Shown: piece after piece, positions 16,865-26,238 of the stretch | Numbering within the stretch: position 1 is the stretch's first letter | Layout: every line of letters starts with the position of its first letter | Source: CBDAQR01 sp965199055 | GTDB taxonomy: Bacteria; Pseudomonadota; Gammaproteobacteria; Pseudomonadales; Halieaceae | Direction: 5' to 3' | DNA: 64,000 nt | Assembly: GCA_965199055.1 (NCBI GenBank) | Contig: CBDAQR010000003.1 | Coordinates: forward strand, 372,001-436,000 | Position numbers and translations under genes: made by a program | The notes under the pieces: generated by a model | Database searches by the model: none | Seen by the model: only the letters and a program-made list of their open reading frames with translations | What the model was told of the DNA's origin: nothing

Positions 16865-18715
16865 TTATTGTTTTCGCGGACGGAAAGCGAGTAACACATT
16901 GCCGGCCGGTTGCCCAAACATACCATAACCGGAGTTCACGAACAGCGTGCCGTTGGCCGCCGTAATGCCCGCATTATCGATAGCGCCACCGTGACCGCTG
17001 ACGCCGTTGATGCCATCAAACTTGCGCAGGCTGTCGTAGCGGAACAACACGGAGCCGTCGTCAGCATCAAAGGCAATAATTTTTCCATCCAGACTACCCT
17101 GTACGACCGCACCCTCGAGCGCGAGCGGCGCATTAGAATATCCGAAGTACCACATGCATCGCGGCGCGCGTTCCTGACGACCCTCACAGTCCGCGCTGGC
17201 CGGTTGTTCCCACAGCAGGTCTCCGCTGCTGGCATCCAGCGCGTAGAGACCTGGATAGCGCTCTTTACCCGGTTGGCTGATGCCAGGGTCGTTAAGCGGC
17301 ACAAACACGCGCTTGCCATGGTAGGCCATGCCCCAGTGCACACCGCCCAGCGGCGTGCCGTCGCCCCGGTTCCAGTGCCAGACCAATTTGCCCTTCTGAT
17401 CGGGATCAAGCGCCCAGACAGAACTGGATTTCTGGCCGGCGAGCAGCAGATCCCGACCCTTGGCGTCACTGGCAATAATGACCGAGGCCCCAAAATCCAC
17501 ATCGCGCTCAACGCTGTATTCAGGTGGACAATTCAGCGGACGCGGCTGCTGACGACAACCACTGAGGAAAATATCCTGCGCGGTTGCCTGAAACGACCAG
17601 CGAATATCTCCGGTCTCCATATCCAACGCGATGATGGCATCCGTGTTGCCGTGAGCAGGTTCCGAGGTGCTCTCGCCCGTGCCCACATAGAGCAGTCCTC
17701 GCTTCTCATCGATCGCGGGTGAAGTCCATACCGGTGCACCCGAGGGGCCAAAGATCTGTTGGCCATCGCCGCGGTCTCGCTGCGCGGTAGCGGGTGGCAG
17801 CATGGGTGTGTACCAAAGTACCTTCCCGGTCCTGGCATCAAGCGCTGCAACTGCACCGCTTGCCTTACAGCATTCATAGTGATCGGCCGCCGCCACCATA
17901 ATTTCGAACTGACTAACGCTCGCGTAGACACGCTCGCCCACCAGTACGGGTGTACCTGTGATAACGGACTGTGGAAAACGTTTTAGATCAGCAATCCACA
18001 ACGCTTCACCCGTGCGCGCATCAATTGCGTGCACCCGCGCCTGGCTATCACCCACCAACAAAACAGGCTGCTGCCCGGTGACACCGTAGGTCAGACTGCT
18101 GCGCAATTGCATGTCAGCGCTATACACCCAACGTAGGCAGGGATCGCCGCTGATATCGAAGGCATAGAGTTCCAGTGTCTGGATGGGACTGACAAAGAGC
18201 GTGTTGCCGACAATAGCGGGTTGCGCGCGCATCTCCGTCACGCCGGGAAAGGCGAGCGCCCAGGCTAGCTCCAGCGTCGACACATCTGTCTTGCCCAGGC
18301 CGGCACGTTCGCGATTGAGATAGCGGTGATTTTGAGGCCCCAGGCCGAAGCCACTGACCGCAGTGCCACCGGCAAGCTTCGCCCTCGAATTTTCGCAGCG
18401 CATGGCAGACTGCCAACTACGGTCCACACTGGGATCACCGCTCAGGTATTCAGACACCGCGCTGATCTCGGCACTGGAAAGCAGTTGTCCCTGCGCCTGC
18501 ATGCGCCCTTCACGCAGCGCATAGGCGATCATCGGGGATGGCATTTGCTGCAGCGCAGACCGCGAACGTGACTTAGTCTCTTCCGGGTTGTCGTGGCAGG
18601 CCGCGCAATGCTGTTGATACACCTGCTCGCCCTTCGACAGCTCCGCTGTATTCGAAAAACCCGGCAACAGGAGCGTCGCCAGGATCAATGCGCTGACGGG
18701 CAGACGATAACTCAT
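16865..18715 (-). CDS. Quinohaemoprotein: cytochrome c plus PQQ beta-propeller (PVA-dehydrogenase-like)
   Basis: A 616-residue periplasmic protein with a signal peptide (to about residue 24). An N-terminal c-type cytochrome domain carries CAACH (Cys37, Cys40, His41), followed by an eight-bladed PQQ-type propeller with W-x-x-D/L repeat ends (for example VHAIDARTGEALW and ALDARTGKVLW). This order, haem first then propeller, is that of polyvinyl alcohol dehydrogenase rather than of methanol dehydrogenase or type II quinohaemoproteins. Alcohol oxidation with electron transfer to the respiratory chain is expected. The start overlaps the decarboxylase stop by 4 bp (ATGA). No PQQ synthesis genes are in the window. 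Confidence 0.85.
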   Translation of the reverse strand: MSYRLPVSALILATLLLPGFSNTAELSKGEQVYQQHCAACHDNPEETKSRSRSALQQMPSPMIAYALREGRMQAQGQLLSSAEISAVSEYLSGDPSVDRSWQSAMRCENSRAKLAGGTAVSGFGLGPQNHRYLNRERAGLGKTDVSTLELAWALAFPGVTEMRAQPAIVGNTLFVSPIQTLELYAFDISGDPCLRWVYSADMQLRSSLTYGVTGQQPVLLVGDSQARVHAIDARTGEALWIADLKRFPQSVITGTPVLVGERVYASVSQFEIMVAAADHYECCKASGAVAALDARTGKVLWYTPMLPPATAQRDRGDGQQIFGPSGAPVWTSPAIDEKRGLLYVGTGESTSEPAHGNTDAIIALDMETGDIRWSFQATAQDIFLSGCRQQPRPLNCPPEYSVERDVDFGASVIIASDAKGRDLLLAGQKSSSVWALDPDQKGKLVWHWNRGDGTPLGGVHWGMAYHGKRVFVPLNDPGISQPGKERYPGLYALDASSGDLLWEQPASADCEGRQERAPRCMWYFGYSNAPLALEGAVVQGSLDGKIIAFDADDGSVLFRYDSLRKFDGINGVSGHGGAIDNAGITAANGTLFVNSGYGMFGQPAGNVLLAFRPRKQ

Positions 18716-20145
18716 GCGGCTGCCACCGTATCTTGTAAGAGCTGCCAGAGCTGCTCGACGTGTGCTCGCGTTGTGTTCTCCACACCGATAGACACACGCA
18801 CCATCCAGCGACCGTCCAGTACCGATGGCGACATAAATGCCGCACCCGATTGATTAATACGCTCTACCCAGCCCAGTGTGTGCGCATCCAGTGCCTCCCC
18901 TTCCAGCGGCGAACCATCTGCATCAACGGGCACGTGCCGAACACACACGGTTTGCAATTCCACCGGTGCCACCACCTGCCAGTTCTCCGCCGCCTCCACC
19001 TGCTCACGCAACCATTGAGCGTTGGCGAGGTCACGTCGCAATCGTTCTCGTATTGACTCGGGTCCGTCGAGGCGCAGGTGAAACCAAAGTTTTAGTGCCC
19101 GAAACCGACGGCCCAAGGGAATGCCCCAGTCGCGATACTGGGTCACTTCGCCATCGGCGGTGGAGCGCAGGTAGGCGGGGTTGGTCGACATGATCCGCTC
19201 CAGAAACTCGACATCACGAACATAGAACAATGCGGTATCGAGAATGGTGCCCATCCACTTATGAGGATTCCAGGCCACCGAATCCGCCTGCTCGACCCCT
19301 TGCCAGAGGTGTCGACATTCGGGCAACAGCATGGCCGAACCCGCCATCGCGGCATCAACATGCAGCCAAATGCCATGTCGATTGGCGATATCGGCGATCG
19401 CCTGCACCGGGTCCATGGCCGTGGTACCCGTCGCACCCACGGAACATACAATACAGGCCGGAATACGGCCCGCGTCCATGTCCTCTGCGATTGCGCGCTC
19501 CAAAGCCGCAGGCAGCATCGCCCAGGTGTAAGGGTCTTCTTCAATGAAGCGCAGATTGTCATTGCCAAAACCGGCTAACTGCACCGCCTTCGCAATCGAG
19601 GAGTGCGCCTGGCTGGTGCTGTAGACCACCATGGGAGCGGACACCGATTGCAATCCGCCCGCATTCTTACTGATATTGCCTGCGCGTTCCCGCGCCAGAA
19701 TCACCGCCGTCACACAGGCGGTGGAAGCCGTGTCGTGAATGGTGCCGGACCACGCCTCGCTCTAGCCGGTTAGCTGACGCAACCAGTCGCATACGACCTC
19801 TTCCACCTCTGTCAGCGAGGGGCAACTCTCCCAGGAGATGCCCAGCGTGCCCATACCGGAGCTGGCGATATCGCCCAACACGGAAGCCAGCGAAGCATTA
19901 GATGGAAACCAACCATAATGCATAGGATGCTGGACCTGCGTCACACCCGGCACCACCAAGGCATCCAGGTCTCGCATTACAGCCTCGAAGGATTCCGCCT
20001 CGGCCGGGGGTGCTGCCGGCAGTGACTGGCGAACCTGGCCGGGCGCAACCTGGGCGCGCACGGGTAATTGTTCGATTCGCTGCCGGTAATCTGCGATCCA
20101 GTCGATCAACTCGTGACCCGCGCGGCGAAATTCTTCTGGCGTCAT
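18712..20145 (-). pseudogene. Aromatic-L-amino-acid decarboxylase-like gene interrupted by one in-frame TAG
   Basis: Reading straight through gives a full-length PLP group II decarboxylase of about 477 codons with a single TAG at codon 128 (19764-19762) and no frameshift. The part before it has the expected N-terminus (HPMHYGWFPSNAS). The part after continues at once into WSGTIHDTASTA. Catalytic residues survive: His181 (SQAHSS), Asp264 (HVDAA) and the PLP Lys296 (NPHKWM), matching His192, Asp271 and Lys303 of pig DDC. Homologues often have Leu just after the Gly before the break, and TTG to TAG would explain it. Possible readings: recent nonsense mutation, sequencing error, or readthrough. 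The downstream part could start at GTG or ATG codons but would lack the N-terminal domain. Confidence 0.85.
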
Positions 20146-20198
20146 AGTGGGCTACTCCATCAATGAGCGCTGAGTATATACGCCACGCAGCAACGCAG

Positions 20199-20214
20199 GC
20201 GACAGCGCTGTCGC
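20199..20214. promoter_or_regulatory. 16-bp perfect palindrome in divergent intergenic region
   Basis: GCGACAGC followed by its exact complement GCTGTCGC, between the start of the decarboxylase gene (minus, 20145) and the SDR gene (plus, 20272). A TATACT -10-like box for the minus-strand gene lies about 20 bp away (20178-20173). This is a good candidate for a dimeric repressor or activator site controlling one or both genes. No cognate regulator gene is adjacent. Confidence 0.5.
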
Positions 20215-20271
20215 AAACGCGCCGCATCCACTAGGATTAGCGCTGCACTCAATCCAACAAGGAACTCCTCC

Positions 20272-21051
20272 ATGCTCGATCAACTGTTCTCGATGAAAGA
20301 CAAAGTCTGTGTTGTCACCGGCGGCTCTCGCGGGCTCGGCTTTTATATGGCCAAAGGCTTTCTCGCGGCAGGCGCCGCTCGCGTCTATATCACGGCTCGT
20401 AAGGCTGATGCCTGCGATGCCGCCGCCGAGGAACTGTCTGAGTGGGGCGAGGCCATTTCGATTCCCGGTGACATCAGCACCATGGACGAAGTGCAGTCGT
20501 TGGCCAATACCCTGAAAGAGCGCGAGGACAGTATCGATGTTCTAGTAAATAACGCCGGCCGCGGCTGGCTGGAGAGCTTCGAGAATTTTCCGGAAATGGG
20601 CTGGGACAAGGTGATGGACCTCAATGTTAAATCGCCCTTCTTCCTGACGCGCGAACTCGCACCGCTGTTAGCCGCCGGTGCCACGCCCGACAACACCGCC
20701 AGTGTGATCAATATCGGCTCGATAGCCGGTATTTGCGGCGCCACCGATACACTTAGCTACGCTCCCAGCAAATCGGCCATACACCAGGTGACACGCAACC
20801 TGTCAGTGATCCTGGCCGAGCAAAACATTCGTGTGAACGCCATCGCCCCTGGCCGCTTCTTCACCGCCATGACTGAATATGCCAGCCAGGACAAAGACGC
20901 CTATGAGGCGGAGATTCGCTATATACCCCTGCATCGCTGGGGCGAAGAAAAAGATATCACTGGCGTGGCCCTACTGCTGGCCAGCCAAGCGGGTGGATTT
21001 ATCACCGGGCAGATTATCCCGGTTGACGGAGGTACGTCGGTCGTCCGCTAA
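20272..21051 (+). CDS. Short-chain dehydrogenase/reductase (RhlG/FabG-like)
   Basis: A 259-residue classical SDR with the cofactor loop TGGSRGLG (16-23), NNAG (93-96), Ser150, Tyr163 and Lys167 (YAPSK), and the C-terminal DGG near the end. Unlike the SDR at 3105 it has the full catalytic triad. Sequence style (MDLNVKSPF and RFFTAMT) resembles the RhlG-type 3-oxoacyl reductases that use NADPH. The start ATG at 20272 has AAGGA upstream. It is a single gene, divergent from the decarboxylase operon and convergent with the Nudix gene. Substrate unknown. Confidence 0.9.
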   Translation: MLDQLFSMKDKVCVVTGGSRGLGFYMAKGFLAAGAARVYITARKADACDAAAEELSEWGEAISIPGDISTMDEVQSLANTLKEREDSIDVLVNNAGRGWLESFENFPEMGWDKVMDLNVKSPFFLTRELAPLLAAGATPDNTASVINIGSIAGICGATDTLSYAPSKSAIHQVTRNLSVILAEQNIRVNAIAPGRFFTAMTEYASQDKDAYEAEIRYIPLHRWGEEKDITGVALLLASQAGGFITGQIIPVDGGTSVVR

Positions 21052-21067
21052 CAGCTGGGTGGCGTCT

Positions 21068-21802
21068 TCATACCCGGTCGACGACCGGCTTGCCATGTTT
21101 AAAATAAACGAAAGGTCCTTTATCCCCCGGTGCGTGACCCTCTCGTACCCTGCGCTCAACCTCCGCCAACACCATGCGGGTGATATTGGGCAACTCGAGC
21201 TTGAGCGCATTCTTGAGCGTTACCCAGTGTATTTCGAGTAACTCACCGGAGCCTCCCAAATCCTCGTGCACATCGCCTTGAATCAAATCTGCTTCGGCCA
21301 TGAAAAAGCGCGCGTCGAAACGGCGACTGCGATAGGGTGGAGTAATGGCTCGCGCCACCAGGTGGAGCGTGTCCAGCCGCGGATTAATATCGAACTTCAA
21401 GAATTCGCGCCAATGCGCTGAGCGCGTTTTCAAAGTGGGCGTATCCGGCTCACCCAATAACAAGCCGGTCTCCTCGAAGGTTTCTCGAATGGCTGCCATG
21501 GCCAGTGCGCGCGCCTTGCGCTCGCTACAGCCCTGAGTGAGCCGCTTCATCACCGCTGGGTGCAAATCATAGGGGGGCGTGAGTCTGCCATCTCCGGCAT
21601 CAACACGACCACCGGGAAAGACAAACTTGTTCGGCATGAACTTGTGTCCCGCCGAGCGCTTGCCCATTAGAATGCGCGGCGAGCGCCCATCGCGGCGCAC
21701 CACGATCAGCGTGGCCGCGTCCTTCGGTCGCACCGCCCGGCCAGAAGACCGTATTTCTTGTCCGGAGATATATTTGGGGTCGTAGGCAGGCTTATCCGCC
21801 AC
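21068..21802 (-). CDS. Nudix hydrolase, NUDT19-like
   Basis: A 244-residue Nudix protein starting at GTG 21802 (GGAG at a good distance upstream). The Nudix helix reads RETFEETGLLL, preceded by AMAAI. The usual upstream Glu of the G-x5-E part is replaced, as in the NUDT7/NUDT19 coenzyme A diphosphatase branch. The FPGGRVD strand is also visible. The likely reaction is cleavage of CoA or acyl-CoA diphosphate bonds or another nucleotide derivative. It lies 2 bp after the phosphotransferase gene and is probably co-translated with it. Confidence 0.85.
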   Translation of the reverse strand: MADKPAYDPKYISGQEIRSSGRAVRPKDAATLIVVRRDGRSPRILMGKRSAGHKFMPNKFVFPGGRVDAGDGRLTPPYDLHPAVMKRLTQGCSERKARALAMAAIRETFEETGLLLGEPDTPTLKTRSAHWREFLKFDINPRLDTLHLVARAITPPYRSRRFDARFFMAEADLIQGDVHEDLGGSGELLEIHWVTLKNALKLELPNITRMVLAEVERRVREGHAPGDKGPFVYFKHGKPVVDRV

Positions 21803-21804
21803 TG

Positions 21805-22860
21805 CTAGCTCCGCGCATTAAGGCGTGCGACTGCCCGCTCGGCACCGTCGAGCGAGCCATTAATCATTGCAACCAAGCCCTCCAGATCGACACCCTCGGT
21901 GCTCTTCTGCCCCGCCATATAACGCGCATAGACTCCGTGCACAATGCAGGCCGATTTCCAGCAGTTAAAGCCAATGTAATAGTCGAGCAGATCCAGATTT
22001 CGACCCGTGCGCTCGGCGTAGCGTGCGGCCAGTTCAGTGCGCGTCGGAAAGCCTTCTGTCGCCGCGGCTTTCGTCATGTCGACCGGGGTCTCATCGGTCG
22101 GATCCGGAAATGGATTCAGTGCATAGGCCAGGTCTGCGAGAGGATCACCCAGCGTGGAAATTTCCCAGTCGACCACAGCGACAACGGTATGATCCGCGCC
22201 GATCAGGCAATTGTGAAATCCATAGTCGCCGTGCACTACACGTGCAGGCCCCTGCTCAGGCAGGTTGTCCACAAAGAACTGCTGCAGACTGTGCGCCCGT
22301 TCATCATCCATCTGCGCAGGTTCGACCGATGCCGTCCAGGAGCGATACCAGGTTTTCAGCTGACGCCCGACATAGCTATCTTTCTTACCGAGATCGCCGA
22401 GACCGATTTCGTCTGGGTCCAGCGCATGCAGGTCGGCCAGGACATCAAAAAAAGAATGTGCCAGTTTGGGACGTTCGGATTCAGGCACTTGTTTACGCAC
22501 CTCATCAGCCGTATAAAACGGCCCGCCGTCAACCAAACCCATTACGTAGAACCACGCCCCGGTCACATCAGGGCTTTCACAAAATGCGATCGCTTTGGGT
22601 ACCGGCACCGGCGTAGGACCCAAGCCGGAAATCAACGACCATTCACGACTCATATCGTGCGCTTTGGGCAGCAACTCACCCTGGGGCGGTCGGCGAATCA
22701 CCGCCTCATTGCCATTCACATCCTGCAAGCGGTAGGTGAGGTTCGAGTGACCACCTTCCAACCGAATCCAGTTAAAGGGCGGCGTCAGGCCCTCGGCATT
22801 TTCTGCAATCCAGGCCTCAACCGCGGGTACGTCGTAACCCTCTGCCTCGCGCTGTGTCAT
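21805..22860 (-). CDS. Phosphotransferase (APH/ACAD10-like kinase fold)
   Basis: I place the start at ATG 22860 (MTQREAEGYD) because GGGGTGA directly precedes it; a longer reading to 22977 would run into the opposite MFS gene. The 351-residue protein has the kinase-like catalytic loop HGDYGFHN (210-217, Asp212, Asn217) and metal-binding DWE (231-233), with the ATP-site strand GGHSNLTYR near 37-44. Related domains occur in ACAD10/ACAD11 and in stand-alone proteins beside fatty-acid and steroid oxidation genes, where hydroxyacyl phosphorylation is suspected. The neighbour is a Nudix protein of the CoA-active branch, which fits acyl-CoA metabolism. Confidence 0.85.
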   Translation of the reverse strand: MTQREAEGYDVPAVEAWIAENAEGLTPPFNWIRLEGGHSNLTYRLQDVNGNEAVIRRPPQGELLPKAHDMSREWSLISGLGPTPVPVPKAIAFCESPDVTGAWFYVMGLVDGGPFYTADEVRKQVPESERPKLAHSFFDVLADLHALDPDEIGLGDLGKKDSYVGRQLKTWYRSWTASVEPAQMDDERAHSLQQFFVDNLPEQGPARVVHGDYGFHNCLIGADHTVVAVVDWEISTLGDPLADLAYALNPFPDPTDETPVDMTKAAATEGFPTRTELAARYAERTGRNLDLLDYYIGFNCWKSACIVHGVYARYMAGQKSTEGVDLEGLVAMINGSLDGAERAVARLNARS

Positions 22861-22942
22861 ATTCACCCCAAAAACCGCTGTTATTCGAAGGGCGTTATGA
22901 TCCAATAGCGCCTCCCTGCTCGCAACCACTATCTCAAGCGAA

Positions 22943-24247
22943 ATGCCCGACGGTAAACCCGCCATTTTGCGAGCCAACTGGCCCTACGACATACGCGCCC
23001 TGCCCTTTTACTACGGTTGGGTGATCTGGGTGTTGAGCACACTCGGTTTTCTGTTCAGCATACCGGGGCAAACCATGGGCATGGCGGTGTTTACCGACCA
23101 CCTGATCGAGGCCCTGGGTTTAAGCCGCACTCAATTATCCATGGCCTACCTGGCTGGCACCGTCGGCTCCTCACTGTTTCTTACCCGTGCCGGCAGACTC
23201 TTTGATCAACTGGGCGGGCGCATTATGGTCGCCATGGCCAGCACCCTGCTCGGTTGTATGTTGCTGTTTATCTCCGTCACCGATCGCATAGCCGATGCTT
23301 TCGGCGGCGGCATCATCGCTAGCTTTCTATTTATTACCATCGGCTATTTCGGCGTGCGCTTCTTCGGCCAGGGGGTACTCACCAGCGCCTCGGCGAACAC
23401 GATGCTGTTCTGGTTCGAAAAACGCCGCGGACTGATGGCGAGTGCTCGAGGTGTATTCGTCAGCTTCGGCTTCTCCGTCGCCCCCCTGGGGCTGGCGTGG
23501 TTGATTGCGGGTGGTGGTTGGCGAGGTGCCCTGTGGCAACTAGCACTGGCCTGCCTGATATTCGGCGCGCTCGCCGTACTGTTATTACGTGACACCCCCG
23601 AGTCCTGCGGCGTGCTGGTGGACGGCCACGAGCATGAAGATGACATCCCCGAAAAGCCTATTCAGAAAAGCGCCACACTGGAAGAGGCGCGGCGTAGCCC
23701 CATTTTCTGGCTGTCCACACTTAGCCTGGCGATGCATGCGCTGTTTGGCACCGCCATGACCTTTCATGTGGTGTCGATCTTTGCCGAAGCCGGCAGATCC
23801 GCTACGGAAGCCTTCGCCTACTTCTTCCCCGCCGCCGTCGTATCGACCTCCACCAACCTGTTCTGTGGCTGGCTGGTGGATGGGCGTTCGCTGAAACCGT
23901 TTATGGTCGTGATGCTGGCGGCCTTTCTCACCGGCGCATTCGGACTCCTCAACCTCGAGCACCAGTGGGGTTACTATCTGCTGATCCTTGGCTGGGGCGT
24001 CGGCGGCGGCCTATGGTCAATCACCTCTAACCTCGCCTTCATCCGCAACTTCGGTCCACTGCACCTCGGCGAGATCACCGGCCTGTGCACGTCTATCATG
24101 GTGTTTGCCAGCGCTATAGGACCCGCCCTGTTTGCGTTAGGGCTAGATATCTACGGTACCTACGCTGCGCCGAAGATGCTCTGCATGGTCGCCCTCGCAG
24201 CGCTATTCGTCTGGTCCATACTGTTACCGCAAAACGACTTGGACTGA
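22943..24247 (+). CDS. MFS transporter (monocarboxylate-porter-like)
   Basis: A 434-residue protein with about twelve hydrophobic helices and a central charged loop (about 220-240, HEHEDDIPEKP). The N-terminus FYYGWVIWVLST resembles the monocarboxylate/oxalate porter-like MFS group. It is divergent from the phosphotransferase gene with an 82-bp intergenic region, and is followed 2 bp later by a GNAT gene. Substrate is unknown; organic acid uptake is a reasonable guess. Confidence 0.87.
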   Translation: MPDGKPAILRANWPYDIRALPFYYGWVIWVLSTLGFLFSIPGQTMGMAVFTDHLIEALGLSRTQLSMAYLAGTVGSSLFLTRAGRLFDQLGGRIMVAMASTLLGCMLLFISVTDRIADAFGGGIIASFLFITIGYFGVRFFGQGVLTSASANTMLFWFEKRRGLMASARGVFVSFGFSVAPLGLAWLIAGGGWRGALWQLALACLIFGALAVLLLRDTPESCGVLVDGHEHEDDIPEKPIQKSATLEEARRSPIFWLSTLSLAMHALFGTAMTFHVVSIFAEAGRSATEAFAYFFPAAVVSTSTNLFCGWLVDGRSLKPFMVVMLAAFLTGAFGLLNLEHQWGYYLLILGWGVGGGLWSITSNLAFIRNFGPLHLGEITGLCTSIMVFASAIGPALFALGLDIYGTYAAPKMLCMVALAALFVWSILLPQNDLD

Positions 24248-24249
24248 TA

Positions 24250-24795
24250 ATGTACGAGAGAATGACCGAGATCGACCTTCAACCCGCGCTGACCGGCCCT
24301 ACCCTGCGCCTCAGACCTTTGCGTGAAGATGACTTCGATGCGCTGCACCAGGCAGCTTCGGACCCAAAGATCTGGGAGCAACATCCAGACTCTGAGCGCT
24401 ACAAGCGGGACCTGTTTCGAGAACGCTACTTCCTGGGAGCGCTTGAGAGTCATGGCGCTCTTGCTATTGTTGATAACGCCAGTAATCGTGTCATCGGATC
24501 GAGCCGCTATTACGGCTGGGATGCGTCGACGAGCCAGATATCCATTGGATACACCTTCATCGAGCGCGAGTACTGGGGAAATGGCACCAATCGAGAGCTC
24601 AAAGACCTAATGCTGAGTCATATATTTCAGTGGGTCGATATCGTTTGGTTTCACGTTGGGGAAACCAACCACCGCTCACGTCGGGCGGTGGAAAAACTCG
24701 GAGCGGTGCTTTCGCGTTCGGAGGACAGAGTTTTGGACGACAAGCCCTACACGCAACTTTTCTACAAGCTTGAGGCATCAAGCTTTCACTTCTAG
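24250..24795 (+). CDS. GNAT family N-acetyltransferase (RimJ/RimL-like)
   Basis: Start at ATG 24250, 2 bp after the MFS stop. The 181-residue product fits the RimJ/RimL-type GNAT fold: LRLRPLREDDFDAL at the front, IGYTFIEREYWGNGTNRELKD (broken acetyl-CoA loop, normally R/Q-x-x-G-x-G/A) and a final NHRSRRAVEKLGA helix. It would transfer acetyl from acetyl-CoA to an amine. The acetyl-CoA loop is slightly atypical (YWGNGTNRE), as is common in this subgroup. Substrate unknown. It opens a block of small genes that look lower in GC than their neighbours. Confidence 0.88.
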   Translation: MYERMTEIDLQPALTGPTLRLRPLREDDFDALHQAASDPKIWEQHPDSERYKRDLFRERYFLGALESHGALAIVDNASNRVIGSSRYYGWDASTSQISIGYTFIEREYWGNGTNRELKDLMLSHIFQWVDIVWFHVGETNHRSRRAVEKLGAVLSRSEDRVLDDKPYTQLFYKLEASSFHF

Positions 24796-24808
24796 TGCGC
24801 ACCCTATA

Positions 24809-25240
24809 ATGACAAGCGAAGGAACAATAATCAGGCGGGCCACGTTAGAAGATATTGAATTGGTACTGCCTCTGGCAGCGGATTTCGTATCCAGCTTCGA
24901 GCTGGATGCCGCGAAGTTTCGAGCTTCCTATGAGCACTTACTCGAAAACCATGCTGCAGTCGTTCTGCTGGCAGAATCGGAGGGTGACTTCGCCGGATAC
25001 TGCCTGGGCTTCGTTCATGACACATTTTATGCGAATGGTCCGGTAGCATGGTTAGAGGAAATTATGGTGTCCTCGAATAAACGTCGGTCGGGTATCGGCG
25101 AACAGCTGGTGAGAAGTTTTGAGGTATGCGCCCGACAACAAGGTGCCGCAGTCTCTGCGTTAGCGACAAGGAGAGCTGAGGAGTTTTATAAGGCCATTGG
25201 CTATGAAGACTCGGCAACATATTTTCGGCGGCTCCTTTAG
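24809..25240 (+). CDS. GNAT family N-acetyltransferase
   Basis: A 143-residue GNAT protein from ATG 24809, with IIRRATLEDIE at the N-terminus, the beta4 strand WLEEIMVSS, the acetyl-CoA loop KRRSGIGEQL (about 92-101) and a C-terminal FYKAIGYE. Unlike the preceding GNAT it has a standard R-x-S-G-I-G loop. The two GNATs are not close copies of each other. Substrate unknown. Confidence 0.87.
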   Translation: MTSEGTIIRRATLEDIELVLPLAADFVSSFELDAAKFRASYEHLLENHAAVVLLAESEGDFAGYCLGFVHDTFYANGPVAWLEEIMVSSNKRRSGIGEQLVRSFEVCARQQGAAVSALATRRAEEFYKAIGYEDSATYFRRLL

Positions 25241-25266
25241 CCACCCGAACCATTTAGGTGATTGAT

Positions 25267-25647
25267 ATGTCCATTGAAATCGATTGGTTTGCAGCCTGGT
25301 ACGGAAACTTCCAAGTGTGGGATTCAACCATCAATTTTTGGCTCACCGCTACCTTCGCCGTCATTGTAGCCATTCATGCCCTGGGTGAGCGCGCAACGAA
25401 GCGTATTACTCGCTTAGTTGCTGCACTTTACGGAGCTTTCAGTCTGTACACGGCCTTGCGTGGTCTGGCTATTTCGAAGGAGACTCTCTATCTAATGGAG
25501 ACCATAAAGTCCTTAGGGATTGATGCGGAAGCATCTTTTTTTAGCTCCGCGGGAGTCTACGCAGACGCTCTTATGCTAGTCATTTTCTTATTTGGCTCGG
25601 TGGCAACTACCATTTTCGTTCTAACTGCATCTCGGGAGGAAAAGTGA
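25267..25647 (+). CDS. Small membrane protein of unknown function
   Basis: A 126-residue protein starting at ATG 25267 (AGGTGA five bases upstream, better placed than the GTG at 25258). Three hydrophobic segments at about 21-38, 45-63 and 93-115 with short charged ends suggest an inner-membrane protein. I do not recognise the family. Base composition looks lower in GC than the flanking catabolic genes. It sits between a GNAT and a PPOX-type gene, and 94 bp of apparently non-coding sequence follow. Confidence 0.65.
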   Translation: MSIEIDWFAAWYGNFQVWDSTINFWLTATFAVIVAIHALGERATKRITRLVAALYGAFSLYTALRGLAISKETLYLMETIKSLGIDAEASFFSSAGVYADALMLVIFLFGSVATTIFVLTASREEK

Positions 25648-25741
25648 AGCCAGCTATCGATGCGGGACCACGACTACGCTCACACTGGCTCCAGTTAACT
25701 GCGATTCTTCCTGGCCCAACTACCTGCGTTGAGGCTCCGCC

Positions 25742-26236
25742 ATGGATTTAGCTCATGATTGGCCAAAAATCCGCAGTACCGTTGAGCGTGGACAACGCTC
25801 GACAATTTACTGCTCTATTTCATCTATCAACGAAGATGGTTTTCCCAATGTGACGCCGATCGGCACCGTGTTTCTTAGAGACGAACCCACGGGGTACTTC
25901 TTTGATCACTACACCACGGCATTAGCTGCCAATCTGGATAGAGACCCCAGATTTTGTCTTTCGGCGGTGGATGCGGGAAAGTGGTTTTGGTTCCGATCTT
26001 TTCTGAAAGGCCAATTCGTGGCACCGCCCGGTGTCAGGCTGTACGGGGAAGCCGGTCCCTTACGGGAAGCTACTGCACACGAGATTGAATTGATAGAAGC
26101 ACGAGTGCGGCCGTTCACTATTTTGAAAGGCGCCAGAATGCTGTGGACGGATTTCACGCATGTGCGTGATTTAACATTCTCTAGTTACCGGCCGGTGACC
26201 TACCCGGTTATGATGGAGGGGCTGTGGGAGGACTAG
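25742..26236 (+). CDS. Pyridoxamine 5'-phosphate oxidase-like flavin-binding protein
   Basis: A 164-residue split-barrel protein of the PPOX/general-stress type: a front strand STIYCSISSINEDGFPNVTPIG, then a FDHYTTALAANLDRDPR stretch and CLSAVDAGKWFWFRS. Such proteins bind FMN or F420 and reduce or oxidise small molecules; the cofactor is not readable here. It ends 2 bp before the GFA gene, whose ribosome site lies inside this gene's last codons. Part of the small-gene block. Confidence 0.8.
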   Translation: MDLAHDWPKIRSTVERGQRSTIYCSISSINEDGFPNVTPIGTVFLRDEPTGYFFDHYTTALAANLDRDPRFCLSAVDAGKWFWFRSFLKGQFVAPPGVRLYGEAGPLREATAHEIELIEARVRPFTILKGARMLWTDFTHVRDLTFSSYRPVTYPVMMEGLWED

Positions 26237-26238
26237 CC

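Noticed and set aside
21937..22908. A 323-codon plus-strand open frame over the phosphotransferase gene
   Set aside because: Antisense shadow; the minus-strand gene has the HGDYGFHN catalytic loop.
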